DNA of 64,000 nucleotides, from the NCBI GenBank assembly GCA_002163975.1, contig CP019636.1, positions 7,710,942 through 7,774,941 on the forward strand, given 5' to 3'. This document shows positions 34,080 to 42,916 of this stretch, piece after piece. Below the pieces are notes generated by a model, which made no database searches, was not told where the DNA came from, and saw nothing but the letters and a program-made list of their open reading frames with translations. The DNA is from Nostocales cyanobacterium HT-58-2. Its GTDB lineage: Bacteria > Cyanobacteriota > Cyanobacteriia > Cyanobacteriales > Nostocaceae. The first letter of the stretch is position 1. Each line of letters begins with the position of its first letter. A program made the position numbers and the translations under genes.

Positions 34080-35210
34080 ATGAAACTGGAGCAGCTCACT
34101 ATTACATCATCTTTTGTGGTACTTGCCGATGGTCTTGACAATCCCAAAGGTCTGGGCTTTGGTCCTGATGGTAGTTTGTATGTGACAGAAGCAGGAACAG
34201 GGGGAGATGGGGCATCTATTCCATCACCTAGTGGTCAAGGTTTCTTACGTTATGGCACAAGTGGTGCGATCGCCAAAATTGAGAATGGTACAGCTAAACG
34301 TATAGTTACAGGGCTCCCTTCGTTAGCATTTCCAGATGGTAGCGGTGCCGCAGGACCTCACGATATCAAATTTGATACTACAGGCAAGCCTTATGTTCTG
34401 ATCGGGTATGCTGCTGATCCAGCTTTACGTGACACGACATTAGGTAACACTGACCTAGGAAAAATTATCAAACTCGACTTCAAGACAAATTCCTGGACCA
34501 CTGTTGCTGATATAGCTAAGTATGAACTGACTCACAATCCCGATGGTAACGATGTTGTTAGTAATCCCTTAGCTTTTTTAATAGATGACGACAAGATTGT
34601 TGTTGTTGATCCGGGTGCCAACGACTTGCTGAGTGTGGGTATAGATGGGAGTCATTTGCAACATATTGCTGTTCTTCCTCAGCAAATACTCACTCATCCA
34701 ATCTTCCCAGGTTCTAACTCCGAAAATTTTGACCGGGGACATGCGCCACCTCCCAATGCTTACCGTAATGCGCCACAATCGCAAATCACAATTCAATCAG
34801 TACCTACAGGTGTTGCTAAAGGTCCTGACGGTGCTTATTACATCACCACATTTACTGGTTTTCCTTTTCCAGAAGGTGAAGCAAAAATTTACCGAGTTGA
34901 TGCCAATGGTCAACTCGCAGTATATGCCGATGATTTTACACAACTGATTGACTTAGCTTTCAATACTCAAGGCGACTTGTATGTATTGCAACACATGAAC
35001 CAGTCAGGATGGAAAGGAAAGCCAGATGGAAGTCTAATCAAAATAGCACAGGACGGCACTCGCACAACTCTCCTGAATGGTGATGGACTCGTGACCCCTA
35101 GTGCCATGACTATTGGTCCTGATAATGCTCTTTATGTGATAAACCGAGGCGGTTTGCCTGGAAAAGGGCAAGTTATAAAAATTGAAGATCCCAGTGCGAT
35201 GGAGTTATGA
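34080..35210 (+). CDS. scyD: ScyD-family beta-propeller protein without signal peptide
   Basis: This 376-residue NHL/SGL-type propeller has repeated blades such as LADGLDNPKGLGFGPDGSLY and PTGVAKGPDGAYYITTFTGF and a closing DGLVTPSAMTIGPDNALYV. It is a paralogue of ScyE, encoded 196 bases downstream (shared ADGLxNP, HNPDG/NNPDG, QSVPTG, LQHxNQS). The N-terminus (MKLEQLTITSSFVV) has no signal peptide and the end has no PEP-CTERM motif, unlike ScyE. It may therefore be cytoplasmic or use another route. The role in scytonemin synthesis is not well defined. A gaagga site precedes the ATG. Confidence 0.88.
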   Translation: MKLEQLTITSSFVVLADGLDNPKGLGFGPDGSLYVTEAGTGGDGASIPSPSGQGFLRYGTSGAIAKIENGTAKRIVTGLPSLAFPDGSGAAGPHDIKFDTTGKPYVLIGYAADPALRDTTLGNTDLGKIIKLDFKTNSWTTVADIAKYELTHNPDGNDVVSNPLAFLIDDDKIVVVDPGANDLLSVGIDGSHLQHIAVLPQQILTHPIFPGSNSENFDRGHAPPPNAYRNAPQSQITIQSVPTGVAKGPDGAYYITTFTGFPFPEGEAKIYRVDANGQLAVYADDFTQLIDLAFNTQGDLYVLQHMNQSGWKGKPDGSLIKIAQDGTRTTLLNGDGLVTPSAMTIGPDNALYVINRGGLPGKGQVIKIEDPSAMEL

Positions 35211-35406
35211 CCACTGGATCACGAACCCAACACAGCAACGAGTTTCTTGCCACTTGGGTAACAAGCTTCAAGCTAACAATGCCAGTTCCTCTCAACCGGG
35301 AGGGACTATTGCGGTAGATGCTTGATTTCTATATCCCAGTCACTGGGAATTATGTTTCCGACACCGTACAACACTCCACAACTACCAACACTTGATTTAA
35401 ATAAGT

Positions 35407-36783
35407 ATGAAATTCAAGTCATTTGCTCTTACATTTTTTTCCATTTGTGTTGCCACGACTTGTGGAACGGAAGCAGCAAAAGCTGCATCACTGTCAGTAG
35501 TTGCTGATGGTTTGAATAACCCACGAAATTTTGACTGGGCTTCTGATGGCAGTATTTATCTGACGGAGAGTGGTGCTGGAGGTGACGGAAACGGCGGAGC
35601 CAACTGCATACCATCACCCAGCGCTCAATATATTCCTTTGTGTTCTGGTAAGACTGGTAGCGTTGTCAAAATTACTCCTGATGGCCAGAAACAAGCTGTA
35701 CTTCCGAATCTCACCTCCATAGCATTGGTACCTTCTGGGGAACAAGCTGCTGGTCCTGCAGACTGGAAATTTGATTCTAAAGGCAACGCTTATTTTTTAG
35801 TGGGTCTTGCTGGTGATCCAAACAACCGTGATACCGTGTTACAGTCCCCCGATCTTGGAAAATTATACAAAGTAGACTTAAGCACTGGTTCATTAACAAC
35901 TCTTGCTGATTTTGCTCAGTATGAAGCCAAAAATAATCCCGATGGCACTGATTTGATTAGCAACCCCTATGCTTTCACAATCAAAGGCGACACTGCTTAT
36001 GTCGTTGATGGAGGTGGGAATAGTATATATTCTGTAGATCTTAATGGTGGCGGTATCAAGAACGTAGCAGCGTTACCTGAGAAACCAATATCACCAAATA
36101 AACTACAATTCCCTACTCTTCCTGAGGGGATAACAGACCCAACAGGAGGTGCAGAACCACCTCCAGGTTATACAATTGCTCCCAATGGTCTTCCTGTATC
36201 AAACCAATCGGTACCTACAGGCATCACAGTTGCTCCCGATGGCAGTTTGACAGTAAGTGAATACACTTACTTCCCTTATCCAGAAAATGAAGCACGTATC
36301 TTTAAAGTTGACCCTGATACTTTGCAAACACAGGTTCTTGCTGATGGCTTTACACAGCTGACTGGCGTGACCTACGACTCTGATGGCAATTTGTATGCCT
36401 TGCAACATATCAATCAGTCAGAATGGAAAGCTATTCAGCAGGGCGGTGTTATCACTGGTGATGTCAGTGGTTCTATCACCAAAATAGGCAAGGATGGTAC
36501 TCGCGAAACTATCTGGAGTGGTAATGGGCTAGAGGCAGCTTCTGGACTATTTTTTGGTCCTGATGGTAATTTATACACCTCAAACCGCAGCCGACTTGTA
36601 GCAGGTGAACGAGGAGGACAACTCGTTAAGGTTGATATCAAATCTGGTAGTACCTCTGGTGGTGCAACAAAAGTCCCTGAACCTGCTTCTGTGATTGGTT
36701 TATTACTGGCTACTGCCGTAGGTGCAAAAGCAATGAAGCGCAAGCACCAGGAAGAGTTACTAGCTAAGGTAGAAACTTTCTAA
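35407..36783 (+). CDS. scyE: ScyE-family periplasmic beta-propeller with PEP-CTERM tail
   Basis: This 458-residue protein has a Sec signal peptide (residues 1-28, FALTFFSICVATTC then EAAKAA). The propeller is homologous to ScyD and carries Gly/Asp-rich blades (LTESGAGGDGNGG, WKFDSKGNAYFLV, YAFTIKGDTAYVVDGGGNS, GLFFGPDGNLY). The C-terminal sorting signal is VPEPASVIGLLLATAVGAKA then basic residues. Published N. punctiforme mutants tie ScyE to the late step that joins two monomers, in the periplasm. The PEP-CTERM here fits an exported protein. The ATG at 35407 is set by the signal peptide. Confidence 0.9.
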   Translation: MKFKSFALTFFSICVATTCGTEAAKAASLSVVADGLNNPRNFDWASDGSIYLTESGAGGDGNGGANCIPSPSAQYIPLCSGKTGSVVKITPDGQKQAVLPNLTSIALVPSGEQAAGPADWKFDSKGNAYFLVGLAGDPNNRDTVLQSPDLGKLYKVDLSTGSLTTLADFAQYEAKNNPDGTDLISNPYAFTIKGDTAYVVDGGGNSIYSVDLNGGGIKNVAALPEKPISPNKLQFPTLPEGITDPTGGAEPPPGYTIAPNGLPVSNQSVPTGITVAPDGSLTVSEYTYFPYPENEARIFKVDPDTLQTQVLADGFTQLTGVTYDSDGNLYALQHINQSEWKAIQQGGVITGDVSGSITKIGKDGTRETIWSGNGLEAASGLFFGPDGNLYTSNRSRLVAGERGGQLVKVDIKSGSTSGGATKVPEPASVIGLLLATAVGAKAMKRKHQEELLAKVETF

Positions 36784-36952
36784 GCCTTGTTTCTTGGTCA
36801 AGCCAAGGAACGCTTGAGAAAGAAGCTACTGCCTCCAAGAGAAAGCTGTGTTCCAAAAACAAGGCAGTAGCTCAAATTTAAGTTTTCTAGACTTAGTTTG
36901 GGGACACCATAAACCCAGAAAAGAGTATAACTCATCACACAGGGTATTCATT

Positions 36953-38155
36953 ATGGGACTAGTAAAAAATTTGTCAATTGCCTTAGTCACTGCCGGATTT
37001 ATAGTTCTAGCAGCTGCTGCTCAAGCCAAGGCATCTTTAACCTTAGAATATGATCGCTCTATTGGTAGTCCTGGTTTTGCTCCTGGGCAACTGTTTGTTC
37101 CCCAAGGTATAGCAGTAGATAGCCAAGGGAATACCCTCATATCTAACGGACGCGGTGTTAACCCGGATGGTACTCCTAACTACAACGTCGGTAACAAAAT
37201 TGAAATATTTAGTCCTAGTGGTCAGTATATTGGAGCAATTGGCTCCGGCGGCACAGGACCCGGGCAGTTTGACGAGCCAACAACTGTAGACTTTAACCCA
37301 GTAACAGGGGATCTGTATGCAGGTGATGTTTACAACAACCGCATCAATCAATACGATTCTCAGGGTAACTTTATTAGATCCTTTGCAAATGGATCATTTA
37401 CCCCTCTCAAAGAGGGTAGATTGTTCTTTGGACCATCTGGTGTGACATTTGACAAAGATGGCAACGTGTACGTTGGTGATTTTAACGGCGAAAGAATCCT
37501 TAAATTCACACCAGACGGACAGCAAATTGGTGTCATTGGTGGCACCGAAGGCACTGCACCTGGACAATTCCAAGGTGTAGCAGGTGTAAGAATTTCCCCA
37601 GTTAGTGGAAATATCTTTGTCGCTGACCAGTATAACAACCGCGTTCAAGTACTCGATCCAAATGGTAATCCTCTGTTGGCATTTGGTTCAACAGGTAGCG
37701 AACCTGGACAGCTTCTTCAGCCAATTGGCATCGAAGTGGACGACCAAGAGAATGTTTATGTAGCTGATTCTATCAACAGCCGCGTTCAGGTATTCGATAA
37801 AAACGGTAACTTCTTGACTTCCTTCGGTGAAAATGCCCGCGATGCATCAGGTAACCCTGTACCGCCTCCAGCATTAACTGGTCCTCCTTTTGGCGACCCC
37901 CTCGACCTGGCTCCCGGCAGATTTAACTGGACGGGTGGCACAACTCTTAAAGATGGCAAGCTGTATGTTGGCGACTTTTTCCAAGGTCGTGTTCAAGTGT
38001 TAAATGTTGTCAAAGGTAGCACAACTGGCACAACTAAAGTACCCGAGTCTGCTTCAGTATTAGGTTTAGGGTTATTGGGAGTTGGGGCTACTGCGACACG
38101 ATTCCGGAAAAATCGGCAGTTAAAGATAGGAAAACTAGAAAAATCTCCTGTTTAG
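36953..38155 (+). CDS. scyF: ScyF, NHL-repeat protein with signal peptide and PEP-CTERM tail
   Basis: This 400-residue exported protein has a signal peptide (1-28, LSIALVTAGFIVLAAAA ending AKA). At least five NHL repeats follow, with blades of the form GQLFVPQGIAVDSQGN, ISPVSGNIFVADQYNNRVQV and QPIGIEVDDQENVYVADSIN. A PEP-CTERM-like tail (KVPESASVLGLGLLGVGATA) comes before basic residues. NHL propellers bind proteins or aromatic ligands, so it may hold scytonemin intermediates outside the membrane. The frame opens at a GTG at 36848, but the ATG at 36953 begins the signal peptide. The gene closes the scyA-F block, and a hairpin follows. Confidence 0.88.
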   Translation: MGLVKNLSIALVTAGFIVLAAAAQAKASLTLEYDRSIGSPGFAPGQLFVPQGIAVDSQGNTLISNGRGVNPDGTPNYNVGNKIEIFSPSGQYIGAIGSGGTGPGQFDEPTTVDFNPVTGDLYAGDVYNNRINQYDSQGNFIRSFANGSFTPLKEGRLFFGPSGVTFDKDGNVYVGDFNGERILKFTPDGQQIGVIGGTEGTAPGQFQGVAGVRISPVSGNIFVADQYNNRVQVLDPNGNPLLAFGSTGSEPGQLLQPIGIEVDDQENVYVADSINSRVQVFDKNGNFLTSFGENARDASGNPVPPPALTGPPFGDPLDLAPGRFNWTGGTTLKDGKLYVGDFFQGRVQVLNVVKGSTTGTTKVPESASVLGLGLLGVGATATRFRKNRQLKIGKLEKSPV

Positions 38156-38200
38156 ACAGCCATAATTTTGCACATCCTCAATCTTAACCTGGTTTAGTCT

Positions 38201-38226
38201 CGTTCCCAGGCTATAACTTGGGAACG
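38201..38226. repeat. Hairpin cgttccca/tgggaacg between scyF and eboA
   Basis: An 8-bp stem with a 10-nt loop lies 46 bases after scyF. A cgttcccagg hairpin of this type is widely dispersed in cyanobacterial genomes. With only attt after it, it is at best a partial terminator. Confidence 0.6.
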
Positions 38227-38423
38227 ATTTCCTAGAAAACAGAAAACTTATTTCTAGCTAAAGCTGATAGTTCAAATCAATTTCACTTTAAGGTTTGCAT
38301 TTTAGGGCGGCAGAGCAGCTTTGCAAGGCAAAATTATTTACAGCCTTTATTTATTGAATTGGTATTTTCTCATGCTTGCCTAAAACTTTTTAAGCTTAAT
38401 TCTTCATTACTCAATTCATTAAT

Positions 38424-39317
38424 ATGGTTTTCGCAAGTTATTTAGAAATAGCAACTATTAGTACTGCTGACTTATTACATAGCTGGCTACAACAGCGTGT
38501 TGCACAGGAACAATTGACTTGGTTGGATCAGAAAAGAGAGCAAATTCAAACCACTGCTAATACGCGAGTTTTCTTCAGTGCTTTTAGCGCTGTGCCTCGA
38601 TACACAGGTAAAAATGATTTAAATCTCACTCCACAAGAGTTAAAGGCAGCTGACAAATTGCAGACTGGATGGTTTCCTAAACACTGGAGTGTAGATCAAG
38701 CGGCTCGTACTTTACTGGTGTTGTCTTTGCCACAAGATGATACAGAAAATTATCTGAAAACTTTAGCACAAGTTTTTAATGCTGCTGATGTAGGAGAGTT
38801 AATCAGTCTTTATCGAGCCTTACCACTTTTACCTTACCCAGAAAAGCATCGTGCCCGTGCATCTGAGGGAGTTCGCAGCAATATGACAGCCGTGTTCAAC
38901 GCTGTGGCTTTGCAAAATCCCTATCCAGCAGAGTATCTCGATGACCTTGCTTGGAACCAAATGGTATTGAAAGCCCTATTTGTCGGTAGCCCTTTACATC
39001 TGATTCAAGGGCTTCACCAGCGTGCAAATCCAGAACTCGCTCAGATGCTCGTTGATTATGCCCACGAACGTTGGGTAGCCAAGCGTACAGTGTCTCCCGA
39101 ACTTTGGCGTTTAGTCGGACGATTTGCCAATAAAGCCATGCTAGCGGATTTGGAGCGAGCCATACAAGATCCCGATCCAGTCCGACAAGCAGCAGCGGTG
39201 ATCGCCACTGCCGAGTGTCCTTTACCAGAAGCTCAACAACTCCTTGCTCGTTATCCAATCCTACAAGCCCAAATTCAAGCAGGGCATCTTACTTGGAACA
39301 GCTTAAGCCACAGATAA
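38424..39317 (+). CDS. eboA: EboA-family protein
   Basis: This 297-residue protein opens the ebo gene set (eboA-B-C, then D-E-F). It is mostly alpha-helical, with HEAT-like segments toward the C-terminus (LWRLVGRFANKAMLADLERA, DPVRQAAAVIATAECPLPEA). It has no signal peptide, so it is cytoplasmic. The molecular function of EboA is unknown. In N. punctiforme loss of ebo genes makes the scytonemin monomer build up inside the cell, so the group acts in getting it to the periplasm. The name rests on size, features and gene order. Confidence 0.85.
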   Translation: MVFASYLEIATISTADLLHSWLQQRVAQEQLTWLDQKREQIQTTANTRVFFSAFSAVPRYTGKNDLNLTPQELKAADKLQTGWFPKHWSVDQAARTLLVLSLPQDDTENYLKTLAQVFNAADVGELISLYRALPLLPYPEKHRARASEGVRSNMTAVFNAVALQNPYPAEYLDDLAWNQMVLKALFVGSPLHLIQGLHQRANPELAQMLVDYAHERWVAKRTVSPELWRLVGRFANKAMLADLERAIQDPDPVRQAAAVIATAECPLPEAQQLLARYPILQAQIQAGHLTWNSLSHR

Positions 39318-39368
39318 GCCCTATATAAAATCCAAAGTCACTAACTTTGACCCTTGACGACAAGCACT

Positions 39369-40292
39369 ATGAACACCAGCCGCATATATATAGATCCTCA
39401 CATTCATATGAGTTCCCGCACAACCGACGATTACCAGAAGATGCGCGAGTCTGGCATTGTCGCTGTGATTGAGCCTGCCTTCTGGTTGGGGCAACCCCGT
39501 ACTAGCATAGGCTCATTCCAAGATTACTTTAACAGCTTAGTGGGGTGGGAACGATTTCGGGCTGCTCAGTTTGGGATTCGTCATTATTGCACAATTGGCT
39601 TGAACTCCAAAGAAGCCAATAACGAACCTTTGGCAGAGCAAGTCATGGAACTTTTGCCTCTGTATGCTTGCAAAGAAGGAGTTGTTGCTATTGGTGAAAT
39701 TGGATATGACGATATGACTCCCGCAGAAGACAAGTACTTCCGCCTGCAGCTAGAACTCGCAAAAGAACTTGATATGCTGGTGTTAATTCATACGCCCCAC
39801 AGGAACAAAAAAGCAGGCACCAGTCGCAGTATGGATGTGTGTATCGAGCATGGCTTAGATCCATCAAAAGTCATTATGGATCACAACAACGAAGAGACTG
39901 TGCAGGAAGTTTTGGACCGGGGTTTCTGGGCAGCATTTACAATTTACCCTCATACCAAAATGGGAAATGCCCGTATGGTTGAAGTTGTGCGCCAATACGG
40001 GTGCAATCGCATCATTGTAGATAGCAGTGCTGATTGGGGAGTCAGTGATCCACTTGCTGTCCCTAAGACTGCCCAACTTATGCGAGAACGAGGAATTCCA
40101 GAAGCTCATATACAAGCCGTCTGTTACGAAAATGCCCTTGCTGCTTACAGCCAAAGCGGTCAAATCCAAGAGTCAGACTGGCTCAACCCACCACCTATAG
40201 ACCAGCGGCAACTATTTAATGGGAACTCCGTACTTCGAGGTCAACAACCCGTCGTTGAGTCTACCACCCGAGAATACGCATTAATTGATTAA
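39369..40292 (+). CDS. eboB: EboB, TatD-like metal-dependent hydrolase
   Basis: This 307-residue TIM-barrel hydrolase has the metal-binding HxH near its start (DPHIHMSS, His11 and His13). GEIGYDDMTPAEDKYFRLQ carries the bridging Glu, LIHTPHRNKKAG and VIMDHNNEETV supply further His ligands, and VDSSADWGVSDPLAVPK holds the catalytic Asp. This is the amidohydrolase TatD/PHP-like set. The frame begins at a TTG at 39354, but the ATG at 39369 is used. The start lies 51 bases after eboA. The real substrate is unknown. Confidence 0.87.
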   Translation: MNTSRIYIDPHIHMSSRTTDDYQKMRESGIVAVIEPAFWLGQPRTSIGSFQDYFNSLVGWERFRAAQFGIRHYCTIGLNSKEANNEPLAEQVMELLPLYACKEGVVAIGEIGYDDMTPAEDKYFRLQLELAKELDMLVLIHTPHRNKKAGTSRSMDVCIEHGLDPSKVIMDHNNEETVQEVLDRGFWAAFTIYPHTKMGNARMVEVVRQYGCNRIIVDSSADWGVSDPLAVPKTAQLMRERGIPEAHIQAVCYENALAAYSQSGQIQESDWLNPPPIDQRQLFNGNSVLRGQQPVVESTTREYALID

Positions 40293-40415
40293 AAAGTCAA
40301 GAGTCAAAAGCCAACAGAAAAGTAGAGGAGAGGGAGAGAAGAAGAGTTAATGGACATTAATTCTTTCTCCCCTGCTCCCTGCTCCCTGCTTCCTCATTCC
40401 CCCACTCTCCTCGCA
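40293..40415. repeat. Purine arm / ttaatggacattaa / pyrimidine arm palindrome before eboC
   Basis: A purine-rich arm (gtagaggagagggagagaag), a centre gagttaatggacattaattc and a ctccc/ctgct-rich arm together can fold into a long hairpin just before the eboC start. Related elements precede tyrA, trpC and trpB. Confidence 0.65.
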
Positions 40416-41330
40416 ATGAACACAGCAACTCTAACTTCCCACCGCTTTTGGGCTTATCTTCAGTTAATGCGACCAGCTAACATTGTTACTGCTTGGGCAG
40501 ATATTTTAGCTGGGTTCGCTGCCTCAGGATGCGCTGTCTTTATTTCTCCTTCTTCCTCTGATTTGATACCACTTGCATGGCTGCTTCTCGCAACCACAGG
40601 TCTGTATGGTGGTGGTATTGTTTTCAATGATGTCTTTGATGCTGAAATAGATGCTTTAGAAAGACCAGACAGACCAATTCCTAGTGGTAGGGCATCTCGT
40701 CAAGAGGCATCTATTCTGGGAAGTTTGCTTTTGAGTGCAGGCATAATAGCAGCATCTCAAGTGAACTGGTTGAGTGCCAGTCTAGCTTGTGGAATTGCTA
40801 CTGCTGCTATCCTCTACGACGCTTACAGCAAGCATCATCCTATTTTTGGTCCGCTCAATATGGGTGTTTGTCGTGGTGGCAACTTATTGCTTGGCATCAG
40901 TGCGGCATCGTCCATGGTACCAAATTATTGGTTTTTAGCAGTCATTCCCATTATTTACATCGCTGCCGTAACAAGCCTTAGCCGAGGTGAAGTATATGGA
41001 GGTAAGAGTCGTACTGATAGCATCACGCTTATGCTCATTTGCATAGTCATTGTTGGATTGTTGGGACTAAGTTTGTTGGAAAATTATCACCTGCTTGCAG
41101 TCTTGCCATTCGTCACGCTGCTATCTGCTCGCGTGTTACTACCTTTTATCAAAGCCGTGAGCGAACCATCTCCAGAAAACATTCGGACAGCTGTACGTGC
41201 AGGGGTCTTGTCACTTATTGTTTTAGATGCTACAGTGGCGGCTGGTTTTGCTAGCTTACTATACGGTCTACTAGTGTTATGTTTGTTACCAATTTCTAGG
41301 GGATTGTCAGAAATCTTTGCTGTTACATGA
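40416..41330 (+). CDS. eboC: EboC, UbiA-family membrane prenyltransferase
   Basis: This 304-residue integral membrane protein has about eight hydrophobic spans. The UbiA aspartate motif is NDVFDAEIDALERPDRPIPS (71-90). The second Asp-rich site is weaker, near AAILYDAYSKHHPIFGP. It would transfer a prenyl chain to an acceptor. The frame extends to 40350 through a repeat, but the ATG at 40416 starts the family sequence (MRPANIVTAWADILAG) and is used. It is the last of the eboA-B-C block and is followed by two inserted genes. The acceptor is unknown. In this set it may make a lipid-linked intermediate used for export. Confidence 0.88.
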   Translation: MNTATLTSHRFWAYLQLMRPANIVTAWADILAGFAASGCAVFISPSSSDLIPLAWLLLATTGLYGGGIVFNDVFDAEIDALERPDRPIPSGRASRQEASILGSLLLSAGIIAASQVNWLSASLACGIATAAILYDAYSKHHPIFGPLNMGVCRGGNLLLGISAASSMVPNYWFLAVIPIIYIAAVTSLSRGEVYGGKSRTDSITLMLICIVIVGLLGLSLLENYHLLAVLPFVTLLSARVLLPFIKAVSEPSPENIRTAVRAGVLSLIVLDATVAAGFASLLYGLLVLCLLPISRGLSEIFAVT

Positions 41331-41487
41331 GGCACACGTTAAAATTATAACCGAATACCAAATATTAGTGAGTACGCAAGCTCTATACTACTCTAACTAG
41401 CCTCCTACCGCGAGTAACCGTGCATCTTGTGCGAAAACAACAAAGCTCACACTTTCGACCGGACTTCACGTAACAAAGAAACGGATA

Positions 41488-42783
41488 ATGCGGATTCTAA
41501 TTTATTCCTACAACTATCATCCAGAGCCAATTGGAATTGCTCCTTTGATGACTGAACTGGCAGAAGGACTGGTAAAGCAAGGTCACCAAGTGCGAGTCAT
41601 TACGGGAATGCCCAACTATCCCCAGCGCGAGATCTACGAAGAGTATCGGGGCAAGTGGTACGTAACAGAGCAAAAAAATGGCGTGACCATCCAGCGTAGT
41701 TACCTGCGAATTCGGTCGAAACCTAACCTGGTAGATAGACTGCTATTGGAGTTGAGCTTTGTATTCACAAGTTTGCCGCAAGCACTGAACGGTTGGCGAC
41801 CTGATGTCATTCTCCTTACCGTACCCCCACTGCTAGTATCCCTACCAGCAACATTACTAGGATGGTTATATAACTGTCCAGTGATACTAAATGTGCAAGA
41901 TATATTGCCAGAAGCAGGTGTACGAGTTGGGCTCATTAAAAACAAATGGATGATTCGCGCCTTAGAGGCAGTAGAGCAATTTGCGTACCGCAGCGCACAC
42001 ACTATTAGCGTTATTGCTGATGGTTTTGTGGAAAATTTAGTTAATAAGGGAGTCCCAGAGCAAAAAATAGTCTGCATACCAAACTGGGTAAACGTCAATT
42101 TCATTTGCCCTTTGCCAAAAAAGAGCAATCCATTTCGCAATGCCTATCAACTGGATAATAAATTTGTCGTACTTTACTCCGGCAACATTGCCTTGACTCA
42201 AGGATTAGAGACAGTTATCGAAGCTGCAACTTCCTTGCGTCATATCCCAGAAATCGTCTTTGTCATTGCGGGTGAAAAAAGAGCATTGAAAAGATTGCAG
42301 GCAGATTGTCAAGCACGTGGGGCTTCTAACATATTGCTTCTACCTCTGGTAGAACGAGAAAAACTCCCCGAATTGCTAGCAGCAGCGGATGTGAGTTTAG
42401 TGGTGCAAAAGCGCAATGTGATTTCCTTCAATATGCCTTCCAAAATCCCACTAGAGTTGGCTAGTGGTCGTCCCATTATTGCCTCTGTTCCTGCCTCTGG
42501 GACAGCAGCACGAGCTGTACGTAAGAGTGGTGGTGGCATAGTTGTAGCCCCAGAATCACCAGAAGCACTAGCAGATGCAATTATGGATTTATATGCAAAT
42601 CCAGCCAAAGCTGCAAAGCTGGGTCATCAAGGAAGACAGTTTGCTGTAGAGCGCTATTCATTTGAGCAAGCCCTAGCTGAGTATGAAGCCCTATTTGCTG
42701 AAGTTATTGCTACAAGCTCCGAATCACCTTCTCTGAGAATGCTACCAAAATTGACCTCTAGCGAATCCATTATTGATATTTAG
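41488..42783 (+). CDS. WcaI-like GT4 glycosyltransferase inserted in the ebo set
   Basis: This 431-residue GT-B fold enzyme opens with ILIYSYNYHPEPIGIAPLM and has the N-terminal donor-free domain, then a GT4 C-domain with VVLYSGNIALTQGLETVIEA (start of domain 2 near 220). KIPLELASGRPIIASVPASG (nucleotide-sugar site) and the EX7E-like region near the end follow. The N-terminal pattern and TGMPNYPQREIY place it with colanic-acid WcaI-type enzymes. It lies between eboC and tyrA, not in the usual ebo operon. It might glycosylate scytonemin or a carrier, or a polysaccharide of the sheath. Confidence 0.82.
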   Translation: MRILIYSYNYHPEPIGIAPLMTELAEGLVKQGHQVRVITGMPNYPQREIYEEYRGKWYVTEQKNGVTIQRSYLRIRSKPNLVDRLLLELSFVFTSLPQALNGWRPDVILLTVPPLLVSLPATLLGWLYNCPVILNVQDILPEAGVRVGLIKNKWMIRALEAVEQFAYRSAHTISVIADGFVENLVNKGVPEQKIVCIPNWVNVNFICPLPKKSNPFRNAYQLDNKFVVLYSGNIALTQGLETVIEAATSLRHIPEIVFVIAGEKRALKRLQADCQARGASNILLLPLVEREKLPELLAAADVSLVVQKRNVISFNMPSKIPLELASGRPIIASVPASGTAARAVRKSGGGIVVAPESPEALADAIMDLYANPAKAAKLGHQGRQFAVERYSFEQALAEYEALFAEVIATSSESPSLRMLPKLTSSESIIDI

Positions 42784-42916
42784 TTAAGTCAAGGGTCAAC
42801 AAAAAGGCGGAGGAGAAGGGAGAGGGAAGAGAGGGATAACAAAAGTTAATGGACGTTAATTTTTTCTCCCTGTTCCCTGCTTCCTGCTCCCTGCTCCCTC
42901 ATCCCCCTTCAAAAAT
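42784..42916. repeat. Purine/pyrimidine palindrome before tyrA
   Basis: The same plan as the element before eboC: a g/a arm (ggcggaggagaagggagagg), the centre agttaatggacgttaatttt, and a ctccctgttccctgcttcctg arm ending just before the ATG. Confidence 0.65.

Noticed and set aside
36848..36952. Extended N-terminus of ScyF from a GTG
   Set aside because: The extension places the clear signal peptide (LSIALVTAGFIVLAAAA) inside the protein. The ATG at 36953 fits export.
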